This document shows, piece after piece, positions 1 to 7,745 of a DNA stretch of 9,325 nt. Numbering within the stretch: the first letter of the stretch is position 1; each line of letters starts with the position of its first letter. Both the position numbers and the translations under genes were made by a program. Location: NCBI GenBank assembly GCA_947455365.1, contig CANGNU010000027.1:1-9325 (forward strand), given 5' to 3'. The notes below the pieces were generated by a model. It saw nothing but the letters and a program-made list of their open reading frames with translations, was not told the origin of the DNA and did not search any database. Source of the stretch: Rickettsiales bacterium (GTDB lineage Bacteria > Pseudomonadota > Alphaproteobacteria > Rickettsiales > UBA1997).

Positions 1-225
1 CATTTCGACAAAGGCAATTTTTTCTGATGAAGCTAAAATAAAGTTAAGAAAGTAGGCGGCAATTAACTCGCCAAAGGTTTGGCTAATTTCTGGGGCGGTA
101 ATAAAATCACCTTTTTTACCAATTGGTTTTTGGGTGCAATAATAGCCGCGTAGCGGGTGAAACATGGCTTCGCGCATAAAATTGGCAACGGTAATTGCGC
201 CATGATTTTTAATAAGTGACTTCAT
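1..225 (-). CDS. MidA/NDUFAF7-family SAM-dependent methyltransferase, N-terminal part (cut by window edge)
   Basis: The first 75 codons of a minus-strand gene starting at 225 are present; the rest lies left of the window. The reading begins MKSLIKNHGAITVANFMREA and contains PLRGYY, then IGKKGDFITAPEISQTFGEL (about residues 36-55), and stops at the window edge in FVEM. Spaced GYY, GDFxTAPEIS and FGEL blocks are the N-terminal signature of the MidA/NDUFAF7 (COG1565, DUF185) family. VEM should lead into the glycine-rich SAM-binding loop just outside. The mitochondrial member dimethylates an arginine of a complex I subunit; the substrate of bacterial members is not visible here. The start follows the stop of the prepilin-like gene by 9 bases on the same strand, so the two are probably co-transcribed. 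No Shine-Dalgarno sequence is seen. Family assignment is confident, function less so. Confidence 0.85.
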   Translation of the reverse strand, partial: MKSLIKNHGAITVANFMREAMFHPLRGYYCTQKPIGKKGDFITAPEISQTFGELIAAYFLNFILASSEKIAFVEM

Positions 226-234
226 TATCGCGAA

Positions 235-1137
235 TTAATTTGCTTTGGCAATGCTCCACTTTTTTAGCAAATATGCCTCAATGGCGGTGCGCTCTTCATT
301 CTTTAAGGCGCGCGAGTAAATAATAATTTCGCCAATATCGCCATTATAATAACTTGTAGAGCTTGAGCCAATGCTGGCGTTGGCGTAAGAGGTGAGCGAA
401 GTAAATGTTCCAGATCCTGAAGTGGTTGAGGCGGTTGCAGAGCCGTTCAAATAATGGCGTATTGGCGTTGTTATGCCAGAAATTGTGCCATTAAAAAAAG
501 TGTGTAAGCGAGGAATTGGCGCTGTGTAAGCTGCAACGGTGATGCTGTAATTATTTGAGTCTCCTTGACCAAGGCGCAGTGCGGTGCTGCCGCTATAGCC
601 AAATTCAAGGCCAGCATTTGCTGAAGCAGAGGCGGTTTTTCCTAGAAAATAATTAGCCGTTGCCACCCTTCTTTGTTCAACGACAAATATTGTGTAATCA
701 ACCACCGTTAAGAAAGATCCATCAAATGTCAAATAAGCAGTACTAAAGCGCAAGCACGGTAAGCCATTGATGCAATTTCCATAATAAGAAGGGGCATTAA
801 TACCAAATGCCCCAGATGGATATGCGGCGTTGTGTTTGTAAGAAGATGCAGGATTTATATCATACCAATAAGTAACATTATTTGGTGCTGACAAAGTGGC
901 ACTGTCATCAGCTTCAGATTCAATTAAGCTGGCGGCAGATGTTGTTTCAAACCACGCACTTAAATCTTTTACCGCAGGCGCTGGCGAGCCCTGAGTTAAA
1001 GTGCGCGCCGAAGATAGTTTAAACTGACGCACTAAGCGACTAGACTGCGTAATGCCCGCAATGATTATGCCGATAATTAAAATTACGATAGATAATTCAA
1101 TTAATGAAAAGGCTTTTTTATTTTTAAAATTTTGCAT
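235..1137 (-). CDS. Type IV prepilin-like protein with C-terminal LamG/concanavalin-like domain
   Basis: A 300-residue protein. Residues 1-9 form a short basic leader (MQNFKNKKA), followed by FSLIELSIVIL and a hydrophobic helix to about residue 36. This is a class III prepilin signal: cleavage by a PilD-type peptidase would fall between A9 and F10, and E14 is the conserved Glu at position 5 of the mature protein. The -1 residue is Ala, not the usual Gly. After a Ser/Ala-rich linker, residues 60-95 carry a WFET...WYDINP segment. Residues about 128-295 look like a beta-sandwich LamG/ConA-like domain ending in GDIGEIIIYSRALKNEERT and a closing helix with KKW. C122 and C128 could form a disulfide. 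Expected location is the inner membrane or a pilus/pseudopilus fibre, with the lectin-like domain exposed. No pilus assembly gene is in the window, so minor pilin, pseudopilin or free surface protein all remain possible. The MidA-like gene follows after 9 bases. Confidence 0.82.
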   Translation of the reverse strand: MQNFKNKKAFSLIELSIVILIIGIIIAGITQSSRLVRQFKLSSARTLTQGSPAPAVKDLSAWFETTSAASLIESEADDSATLSAPNNVTYWYDINPASSYKHNAAYPSGAFGINAPSYYGNCINGLPCLRFSTAYLTFDGSFLTVVDYTIFVVEQRRVATANYFLGKTASASANAGLEFGYSGSTALRLGQGDSNNYSITVAAYTAPIPRLHTFFNGTISGITTPIRHYLNGSATASTTSGSGTFTSLTSYANASIGSSSTSYYNGDIGEIIIYSRALKNEERTAIEAYLLKKWSIAKAN

Positions 1138-1161
1138 TACTAGAAGTTTAAGTTGGTTTTC

Positions 1162-1191
1162 TTGACTTTGAGAGGAGATAGAGTTTACAAT
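1162..1191 (+). promoter_or_regulatory. Likely sigma70-type promoter of ilvC
   Basis: A TTGACT -35 box (1162-1167) and a TACAAT -10 box (1186-1191) are separated by 18 bases, each one mismatch from the consensus. Transcription would start near 1198, giving a leader of about 90 nt before ilvC. The box lies between the divergent prepilin-like gene and ilvC. It is read from the sequence only. Confidence 0.55.
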
Positions 1192-1192
1192 G

Positions 1193-1223
1193 AAAATAGC
1201 AAGTTCTTAATGCTTTTTATCAA
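1193..1223 (-). promoter_or_regulatory. Weak candidate promoter for the prepilin-like gene
   Basis: Read on the minus strand, TTGATA (1218-1223) and TATTTT (1193-1198) are 19 bases apart, and a TG dinucleotide sits one base before the -10 box as in extended -10 promoters. The spacing is long and the -10 match poor. Its position just downstream of the -10 box of the plus-strand ilvC promoter would make the two divergent promoters nearly face-to-face. Confidence 0.2.
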
Positions 1224-1227
1224 TAAG

Positions 1228-1256
1228 TTTTTATAAAAATGTTTCGTAAAGAAACA
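1228..1256 (+). other. Palindrome plus small hairpin in the ilvC leader
   Basis: Positions 1228-1239 are a perfect A/T palindrome, five T, then AT, then five A. Immediately after it, TGTTTC (1240-1245) can pair with GAAACA (1251-1256) around a GTAAA loop. Both lie in the predicted 5' leader of ilvC, between the promoter and the ribosome binding site. They could be an operator or simply chance in an A/T-rich spacer. There is no T-run or leader peptide suggesting classical attenuation. Confidence 0.22.
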
Positions 1257-1264
1257 AGTTTTAA

Positions 1265-2308
<1,044 letters not shown>

Positions 2309-2320
2309 AAATCTGTATTG

Positions 2321-2357
2321 AAAAGAGGAGTGAAGCTAACGCGCTCCTCTTTTTTTT
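2321..2357 (+). terminator. Rho-independent terminator after ilvC
   Basis: AAAAGAGGAG (2321-2330) pairs perfectly with CTCCTCTTTT (2344-2353). One G-U and one G-C pair may extend the stem into the 13-base loop region. The stem runs straight into T residues to 2357. It starts 13 bases after the ilvC stop, so ilvC is probably monocistronic and separated from glmU. Confidence 0.88.
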
Positions 2358-2367
2358 ATCTTTTCTA

Positions 2368-2396
2368 TTGATTCTATCTCGCATAACAAATTTAAT
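2368..2396 (+). promoter_or_regulatory. Candidate promoter of glmU
   Basis: TTGATT (2368-2373) and TTTAAT (2391-2396) are spaced by 17 bases, about 30 bases before the glmU ATG. A promoter is needed here because a strong terminator lies just upstream. The -10 box lacks the highly conserved second-position A, so the call is tentative. Confidence 0.33.
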
Positions 2397-2425
2397 TTTG
2401 CTATTGGTAACTTAATTAAAATTCA

Positions 2426-3934
2426 ATGCAAAATCTCTCAATAATTATTCTTGCTGCAGGCAAGGGAAGTCGCATGAAATCTGACTTGCCCAAGGTAATG
2501 CACAAAGTTGCTGGCCGTGAAATGTTAAACATGGTAATTGATGAAGCGAAAAAGTTGCAGCCGCAAAGCATTGCAGTTGTAGTGTCGGAAGAATTTGCGC
2601 AATTTGAAAAAAAAGTTTTTGATGAACATTCTGCTGCTGTGAAAATTTCTTTCGCTTTGCAAAAAGTGCGTAAAGGCACGGCTGACGCGGTTAAAATTGG
2701 TTTAGCTAGCTTAAAAAAACCTGCCGAAAAAATTCTCATTCTTTATGGTGACACGCCTTTGATACAAGAAAAAACCCTGCGCGAAATGCTTGAAAAAATT
2801 TCGTCGCGCAATAATGCTTTATGCGTTTTAGGTTTTGATTGCATAACCGATAATGCCTACGGCCGCTTGGTTACAGATGTAAATGGCAATCTTGAAAAAA
2901 TCATCGAATTTAAAGATGCCAGCCCGAAAGAAAAGAAAATTTCCTTATGTAATTCTGGCGTTGTTGCAGTGCGCGGCGACCAATTGGGCAAGCTTTTAGC
3001 GCAAGTAAAAAATAACAATGCCAGCGGTGAATTTTATCTAACTGATATTGTTGGAATTGCTTGCAACTCTAAGTTGCAATGTAGTTTCATTAAAACCAAT
3101 GCCGATGAAGTTTTGGGTGTAAATTCTCGTGTTGAATTGGCAAAAATTGAAGCGATAAAACAAAATTTTCTCCGTACAAAAATTATGGAAGCAGGCACGA
3201 CCCTGCTAGATCCATCATCAATTTATTTTTCTTACGATACCAAAATTTCGCATGATGTAATTGTGCATCCGCATGTAGTTTTTGGTACAAAAGTTGCAGT
3301 AGAAAAAAATGTCGAGATAAAATCTTTTTGTCATATTGATGGTGCTGAAATTGCTACTGGCGCGGTTGTAGGGCCTTTTGCCAGAATTCGCCCCGAAACA
3401 AAAATTGGCGCAAATGTACGCATTGGCAATTTTGTTGAGATTAAAAAATCGCTGCTAAAAGAAGGCGCAAAAGTTAATCATTTAAGTTATATTGGCGATA
3501 GTGAAATTGGCCGCGAAGCCAATATTGGCGCTGGTGTAATCACTTGCAATTATGATGGCTACGGCAAATTTAAAACTGAAATTGGCGACAATGTTTTTGT
3601 TGGATCAAACAGTGCTTTAGTGGCGCCAGTTAAGGTGGGGAAGGGTGCGGTGATTGGCGCGGGCAGTGTAATAACTCAAGAAGTTGCAGTTGATGAGCTT
3701 GCTGTTTCTAGGGTTAAGCAAGTTAACATTGTGCGCGGTGGAAAAAAATATCATGCGGCAAAAATGCAAAATAAAAATAATACACAGCAGCAAGAAGCTA
3801 ATAAGCAAAAGGCTGCAGAGGTTGTACAGAAAAAAAAATTGCAGATAAAATCTAGTAAAAAATTATTGGCAAAAACTAAAATAAATTCACCAATAAAAAC
3901 TAAAGTATCCAATAAAAAAACCAGCAAAAAATGA
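2426..3934 (+). CDS. glmU: Bifunctional GlmU: GlcN-1-P acetyltransferase / GlcNAc-1-P uridyltransferase with Lys-rich tail
   Basis: GlmU makes UDP-N-acetylglucosamine from glucosamine-1-phosphate, acetyl-CoA and UTP, for peptidoglycan and lipopolysaccharide. The N-terminal uridyltransferase domain (about 1-235) has LAAGKGSRMKSDLPK (9-23) with the nucleotide-binding Arg and Lys, KGTADA (83-88), the Mg-binding D109 in YGDTPL, AYGR (144-147), IIEFKDAS (159-166), GEFYLTDIV (201-209) and GVNSR (231-235). The C-terminal left-handed beta helix has RIRPE (320-324), GNFVEIKK (334-341), H352 in NHLSYIGD as the likely acetyltransfer base, NIGAG (366-370) and CNYDG (374-378). The core ends near residue 446, like the E. 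coli enzyme of about 456 residues. An extra tail of some 56 residues follows, with 17 Lys and almost no acidic residues. No Shine-Dalgarno is seen; the start fits the family N-terminus. Its stop overlaps the next gene's ATG in ATGA, indicating translational coupling. Confidence 0.96.
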   Translation: MQNLSIIILAAGKGSRMKSDLPKVMHKVAGREMLNMVIDEAKKLQPQSIAVVVSEEFAQFEKKVFDEHSAAVKISFALQKVRKGTADAVKIGLASLKKPAEKILILYGDTPLIQEKTLREMLEKISSRNNALCVLGFDCITDNAYGRLVTDVNGNLEKIIEFKDASPKEKKISLCNSGVVAVRGDQLGKLLAQVKNNNASGEFYLTDIVGIACNSKLQCSFIKTNADEVLGVNSRVELAKIEAIKQNFLRTKIMEAGTTLLDPSSIYFSYDTKISHDVIVHPHVVFGTKVAVEKNVEIKSFCHIDGAEIATGAVVGPFARIRPETKIGANVRIGNFVEIKKSLLKEGAKVNHLSYIGDSEIGREANIGAGVITCNYDGYGKFKTEIGDNVFVGSNSALVAPVKVGKGAVIGAGSVITQEVAVDELAVSRVKQVNIVRGGKKYHAAKMQNKNNTQQQEANKQKAAEVVQKKKLQIKSSKKLLAKTKINSPIKTKVSNKKTSKK

Positions 3935-4443
3935 AGAAATTTTTGACGCTTTTTTTATTACAAATAATTTTTATTATCGCTCAAACTGGCTTGAATATTG
4001 CTTTGGCGGGTGAGCGCACTGTTGAAGAAAAAAATTACTTCTCTTCACTAAGAAGTGCTGAAACCAATGTTCGCGCTGGCCCAGGGCAACATTATCCCAT
4101 CAAATTTACTTTCAAGGCGCGCGGTGTGCCAGTGCGCGTTATTAGCGAATATGACAATTGGAATGAAATTGAAGATTATGAAGGCCAAACTGGCTGGGTT
4201 AGTCAAAATCTTCTCACCAAAAAACGCACTTTGTTAATTATTACTAACAAGCCCGTAATTGATATGCACGCAAAAAATAATGAGAAATCGCGAGTGCTTT
4301 ATCACCTAGAAAATCATGTGACGGGAGAGTTTCTTAAATGCGCTGGTGAATGGTGTGCAATTAAAGTAAAAGACAAAAAAGGCTGGGTGAAAAAGGTGGA
4401 AGTTTATGGGGTTGGTGATTTGGATGGCGTGGTGGACAAATAA
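3931..4443 (+). CDS. Secreted protein with two bacterial SH3-like domains (SH3_4/COG3807 type)
   Basis: A 170-residue protein with a clear Sec signal peptide: MKK, a hydrophobic stretch to about residue 25, and a likely cut after ALA (A26). The mature part holds two SH3-like repeats. The first (about 40-98) has the signature TNVRAGPGQHYPI, a central PVRVISEYDNWNEIED and the closing GQTGWVSQNLL. The second (about 103-160) is more degenerate, with MHAKNNEKSRVLYHL, GEWCAIKV and KKGWVKKVEVYG. C137 and C142 flank GEW and could pair in the periplasm. Members of this family are exported alphaproteobacterial proteins of unknown exact role; bacterial SH3 domains often bind peptidoglycan or partner proteins. 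The overlap with glmU suggests joint expression and possibly an envelope role, which is inference. No Shine-Dalgarno precedes the ATG, consistent with coupling to glmU translation. Confidence 0.83.
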   Translation: MKKFLTLFLLQIIFIIAQTGLNIALAGERTVEEKNYFSSLRSAETNVRAGPGQHYPIKFTFKARGVPVRVISEYDNWNEIEDYEGQTGWVSQNLLTKKRTLLIITNKPVIDMHAKNNEKSRVLYHLENHVTGEFLKCAGEWCAIKVKDKKGWVKKVEVYGVGDLDGVVDK

Positions 4444-4448
4444 TTTAT

Positions 4449-5495
4449 CTAAATTAATTTTCCAATCAAAAAAACTTCTTCACCATTTTCAGCTAAAATA
4501 TTACTTATTTCTGCAGCATCTTGCTCACTAACCACAAGCACCATTCCAATGCCGCAGTTAAAGGTGCGGCGCATTTCTTCATCAGTAACATTTCCTTGTT
4601 TTTGCAGGAAAGAAAAAATTGCTGGCATTGGCCAATCGTAAGAAATTTGTGGTGTAGTATTTTTACTTAAAACTCTAGGAAGATTTTCTGTTAAGCCACC
4701 ACCAGTAATGTGCGCCAAGGCTTTTACTTTGCCAGTTTTAATTGCAGCAAGGCAAGATTTTATGTAGATTTTGGTAGGCTCAAGCAAAACTTCGCCGATG
4801 GTTTTTTCTGTTAAAGCATTGTCACTATTGGCTTGAGAAGATTTTTCTGCTGCATCATTTTTTGTTGCAACAAATTTATCGCTAAACTTCAAACCACTTT
4901 TTTGCAAAATAAAGCGCGCTAGTGAATAGCCGTTTGAGTGCAGCCCGCTTGACTTTAAGCCCAATAGAACATCGCCCGCTTTTGTTTCGCGAGGTAAAAT
5001 TGCATCGCGTTCAACCGCGCCAACAGCGAAGCCAGCAAGGTCGTAGTCGCCTGCTTGGTACATTCCAGGCATTTCGGCAGTTTCGCCGCCAATTAAAGCG
5101 CAGCCCGCAAGCTTACAGCCATCGGCAATTCCCTTGATGACATCGGCGGCTTTTTCTACTTCTAATTTTGAGCAGGCGAAATAATCGAGGAAGAAAAGTG
5201 GCTCAGCGCCTTGGGCCAGTAAGTCATTCACCGACATTGCAACTAAGTCAATGCCAATGGTGTCATGTTTATCAACATCGATTGCCACCTTTAGTTTCGT
5301 GCCTACACCGTCGGTTGATGACACTAAAACCGGGTCTTTGAAATTGCATTTTTTTAAGTCAAAAAGTGCGCCAAAGCCGCCAAGATCAGAGTCGGCGCCA
5401 ATTCTTCTGGTTGCCTTAGCAAAGGGCTTGATGCGATTGACTAATTCATTGCCAGCGTCGATATCAACGCCCGATTGCTTGTAATTTAATGACAT
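4449..5495 (-). CDS. purM: Phosphoribosylformylglycinamidine cyclo-ligase (AIR synthetase)
   Basis: This enzyme closes FGAM to aminoimidazole ribotide with ATP, the fifth step of de novo purine synthesis, in the cytoplasm. The 348-residue length matches the family. Motifs in order: [11 protein letters not shown] (5-15), GGFGALFDL (39-47), TDGVGTKLK (61-69), [19 protein letters not shown] (87-105), [12 protein letters not shown] (135-146), [13 protein letters not shown] (182-194), [14 protein letters not shown] (260-273) and FNCGIGMV (312-319). These cover the ATP/substrate dimer site. A polar segment at about 205-232, rich in Asp, Lys, Ser and Ala, replaces a loop that is usually shorter, just before IGEVLLEPT. 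The ATG overlaps the pccB stop by one base (TAATG), so it is the distal gene of the tig-psd-pccB-purM run. It ends 5 bases from the convergent SH3 gene, with no terminator visible between them. Confidence 0.97.
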   Translation of the reverse strand: MSLNYKQSGVDIDAGNELVNRIKPFAKATRRIGADSDLGGFGALFDLKKCNFKDPVLVSSTDGVGTKLKVAIDVDKHDTIGIDLVAMSVNDLLAQGAEPLFFLDYFACSKLEVEKAADVIKGIADGCKLAGCALIGGETAEMPGMYQAGDYDLAGFAVGAVERDAILPRETKAGDVLLGLKSSGLHSNGYSLARFILQKSGLKFSDKFVATKNDAAEKSSQANSDNALTEKTIGEVLLEPTKIYIKSCLAAIKTGKVKALAHITGGGLTENLPRVLSKNTTPQISYDWPMPAIFSFLQKQGNVTDEEMRRTFNCGIGMVLVVSEQDAAEISNILAENGEEVFLIGKLI

Positions 5496-7030
5496 TATAA
5501 CGGTAAATTATCGTGTTTTTTCCACGGTTTGATCGATTTTTTATGCTTCAAAATTTGCAGCGATTTGCAAATTCTCTTACGCGTATTTTGCGGACGAATT
5601 ACTTCATCAATAAAGCCACGAGAGGCCGCCACAAAAGGCGAGGCAAACTTTTCGCGATATTCTGCAACGCGTTTTGCCTTGCTTTCTGGGTTTTTCGCAT
5701 CTTCGCGGAAGATAATTTCTACTGCGCCTTCAGGGCCCATCACGGCAATTTCGGCATTAGCCCAAGCGTAGTTAACATCGCCGCATAAATGCTTCGAATT
5801 CATCACAATATAAGCGCCGCCGTAAGCTTTGCGAGTGACTACGGTAATTTTTGGCACAGTTGCCTCAGCGTAAGCATAAAGTAGTTTAGCGCCGTGCTTA
5901 ATGATTCCTGCATGTTCTTGGTCAGTACCAGGTAAGAAGCCGGGAACATCAACGAATGTAACGATAGGAATATTGAAGGCATCACAAAAACGAATGAAGC
6001 GTGCCGCTTTTTCGCTGGCTTTAATATCAAGGCAACCCGCTAAATGCATGGGCTGGTTGGCTACAATGCCAACAGTTTCGCCTTCTAAACGGCCAAAGCC
6101 AATGAGAATATTTTTAGCGTAATTTTGCTGAATTTCAAAAAAGTCATTTTCATCAAGAATTTTTTCGACCAATTCTTTAATGTCGTAAGGTTGGTTAGGG
6201 TTCTCTGGAATGAGTGTATTCAAGGCTACATCGACTCTATCAGCATTATCGTCGCTAGGAATTTTTGGCGTGTTAGTTTTGTTGGAAGAGGGCAAGAAGT
6301 TAATCAGGCGGCGGGTTTGCAGCAATGCGTCAATGTCGCTTGAGAAAGATAAATGGGCCACGCCGCTTTTGTGGGCGTGCACCGAAGCGCCACCTAAATC
6401 TTCTTGCGAAACGGTTTCATGGGTGACGGTCTTTACAACCTCAGGGCCGGTCACGAACATGTAGGAAGAATTTTCGACCATGATGGTGAAATCTGTTAAG
6501 GCTGGCGAATATACAGCGCCACCAGCGCAGGGCCCCATGATTAGTGAAATTTGTGGTACAACGCCGCTAGCATCAACATTGCGTTGGAAAATTTCGCCAT
6601 AGCCGCCAAGTGAGTCAACACCTTCTTGAATGCGCGCCCCGCCTGAATCGTTGATGCCAATAACTGGCGCACCAACTTGCATGGCTTTGTCCAGAATCAC
6701 ACAGATTTTCTTGGCATGAGCTTCGCCCAAAGAGCCGCCCATCACGGTGAAATCTTGGCTGTAAACAAAAACTAAGCGGCCGTTAATGGTGCCTTGGCCA
6801 GTAACCACGCCGTCTCCAGGGTGTTTTTTATCGTCCATTTCAAAGTCAGAGCAGCGATGTTCAACATAAAGGCCGTATTCTTCGAAAGAATCGGGGTCAA
6901 GCAGCACCTCAATTCGCTCGCGGGCAGTTAATTTGCCCTTAGAATGTTGTACATCGATCTTTTTTTGACCACCACCCATTCGGGCTTCCTCACGCTTGGT
7001 TGTAAGCTTAACAATGTTTGAAGAGCGCAT
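5495..7030 (-). CDS. pccB: Propionyl-CoA carboxylase beta (carboxyltransferase) subunit
   Basis: A 511-residue, full-length acyl-CoA carboxyltransferase of the biotin-dependent type. It moves CO2 from carboxybiotin on the alpha subunit to propionyl-CoA, giving methylmalonyl-CoA. The N-terminal half has [19 protein letters not shown] (31-49), [16 protein letters not shown] (93-108) and the oxyanion-hole loops GGARIQEGV (130-138) and [16 protein letters not shown] (166-181). The C-terminal half has [20 protein letters not shown] (361-380) and [16 protein letters not shown] (400-415). D418 in GDVN probably corresponds to the Asp that favours propionyl- over acetyl-CoA in characterised PccB enzymes. 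The end [10 protein letters not shown] is typical of PccB, favouring it over the methylcrotonyl or acetyl-CoA versions. No biotin-carrying PccA gene is in the window. The gene starts 10 bases after psd and overlaps purM by one base. No Shine-Dalgarno site is seen. Confidence 0.93.
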   Translation of the reverse strand: MRSSNIVKLTTKREEARMGGGQKKIDVQHSKGKLTARERIEVLLDPDSFEEYGLYVEHRCSDFEMDDKKHPGDGVVTGQGTINGRLVFVYSQDFTVMGGSLGEAHAKKICVILDKAMQVGAPVIGINDSGGARIQEGVDSLGGYGEIFQRNVDASGVVPQISLIMGPCAGGAVYSPALTDFTIMVENSSYMFVTGPEVVKTVTHETVSQEDLGGASVHAHKSGVAHLSFSSDIDALLQTRRLINFLPSSNKTNTPKIPSDDNADRVDVALNTLIPENPNQPYDIKELVEKILDENDFFEIQQNYAKNILIGFGRLEGETVGIVANQPMHLAGCLDIKASEKAARFIRFCDAFNIPIVTFVDVPGFLPGTDQEHAGIIKHGAKLLYAYAEATVPKITVVTRKAYGGAYIVMNSKHLCGDVNYAWANAEIAVMGPEGAVEIIFREDAKNPESKAKRVAEYREKFASPFVAASRGFIDEVIRPQNTRKRICKSLQILKHKKSIKPWKKHDNLPL

Positions 7031-7040
7031 AAAATGTTAT

Positions 7041-7712
7041 TTATAGTTTAGCAATTATCGATTCACCGCCAATCATAGTTTGGCCAATTAAAACTTTAAT
7101 TTTTACATCTTCTGGCAAGTAAATATCGGCGCGGCTGCCAAAGCGAATGATGCCGTAGCGATCACCAGTTTTAACCGATTGACCTTCTTTTAAGTCAGAA
7201 ACAATGCGGCGCGCAACCAAGCCAGCCACTTGCGCAAAGGCAATTTCAGAACCGTTGGCAGTTTTAACAACCGCCATATTTCTTTCATTTTCAGTGCTAG
7301 CCTCATCAACATTTGCAGCGTGAAATTTGCCGGGAGTGTAAATAATTTTAGTGATGGTGCCGCTTACAGGCGCACGGTTTACATGCACATTAAACACATT
7401 GAGGAAAACAGTAATTTTATTGACTTTTTTTCTATTCCAGTCAAGTTCGGCGGGCGCTTCAACGCCATATTCAACCCTTGTAACTACGCCGTCCGCAGGG
7501 CTAACAATAACATTTTCTTCAACAGGAATAACGCGTTCTGGGTCGCGAAAAAAGAAGATGCACCAAGCAGTTAAAACTAAACCAATTAAGCCAATAGTAT
7601 TGCTTAGAAGCGCAAGAATAATGGTTGCAAGGCCAAAAATCATGATAAATTTATAGCCTTCTTTATGAATTGGAAAAGAGACCATTTTTAGTAAATCAAT
7701 AAAGTTATGCAT
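7041..7712 (-). CDS. psd: Phosphatidylserine decarboxylase proenzyme, short form
   Basis: The enzyme decarboxylates phosphatidylserine to phosphatidylethanolamine at the inner membrane. At 223 residues it is the short form common in alphaproteobacteria, not the E. coli form of over 300 residues. Hydrophobic segments at about 21-36 and 38-55 anchor the N-terminus. They are followed by FFRDPER (54-60), VSPADGVV (70-77), VFNVHVNRAP (106-115), TPGKFHAANVDEASTENER (126-144) and ARRIV (167-171). Self-cleavage should occur between G192 and S193 in RFGSRADIYLP, leaving a pyruvoyl group on the small C-terminal chain. The GS pair in this context is typical of the short class. The usual partner pssA, often next to psd, is absent; pccB follows 10 bases downstream and tig lies 33 bases upstream. 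No Shine-Dalgarno is seen; the first ATG gives the expected N-terminus. Confidence 0.94.
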   Translation of the reverse strand: MHNFIDLLKMVSFPIHKEGYKFIMIFGLATIILALLSNTIGLIGLVLTAWCIFFFRDPERVIPVEENVIVSPADGVVTRVEYGVEAPAELDWNRKKVNKITVFLNVFNVHVNRAPVSGTITKIIYTPGKFHAANVDEASTENERNMAVVKTANGSEIAFAQVAGLVARRIVSDLKEGQSVKTGDRYGIIRFGSRADIYLPEDVKIKVLIGQTMIGGESIIAKL

Positions 7713-7745
7713 AAAATTTTATTTAAGTTAAGGTCGATTAATATT

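Noticed and set aside
327..620. Ser/Thr/Ala-rich part of the prepilin-like gene as a possible tandem repeat
   Set aside because: The composition is biased, but no unit repeats in register at DNA or protein level.
4441..4470. Bidirectional terminator between the convergent SH3 and purM genes
   Set aside because: The gap is only 5 bases and I see no G+C-containing stem followed by a T-run on either strand.
7230..7574. 114-codon plus-strand frame opposite psd
   Set aside because: It is fully antisense to well-conserved psd motifs and resembles no known family.
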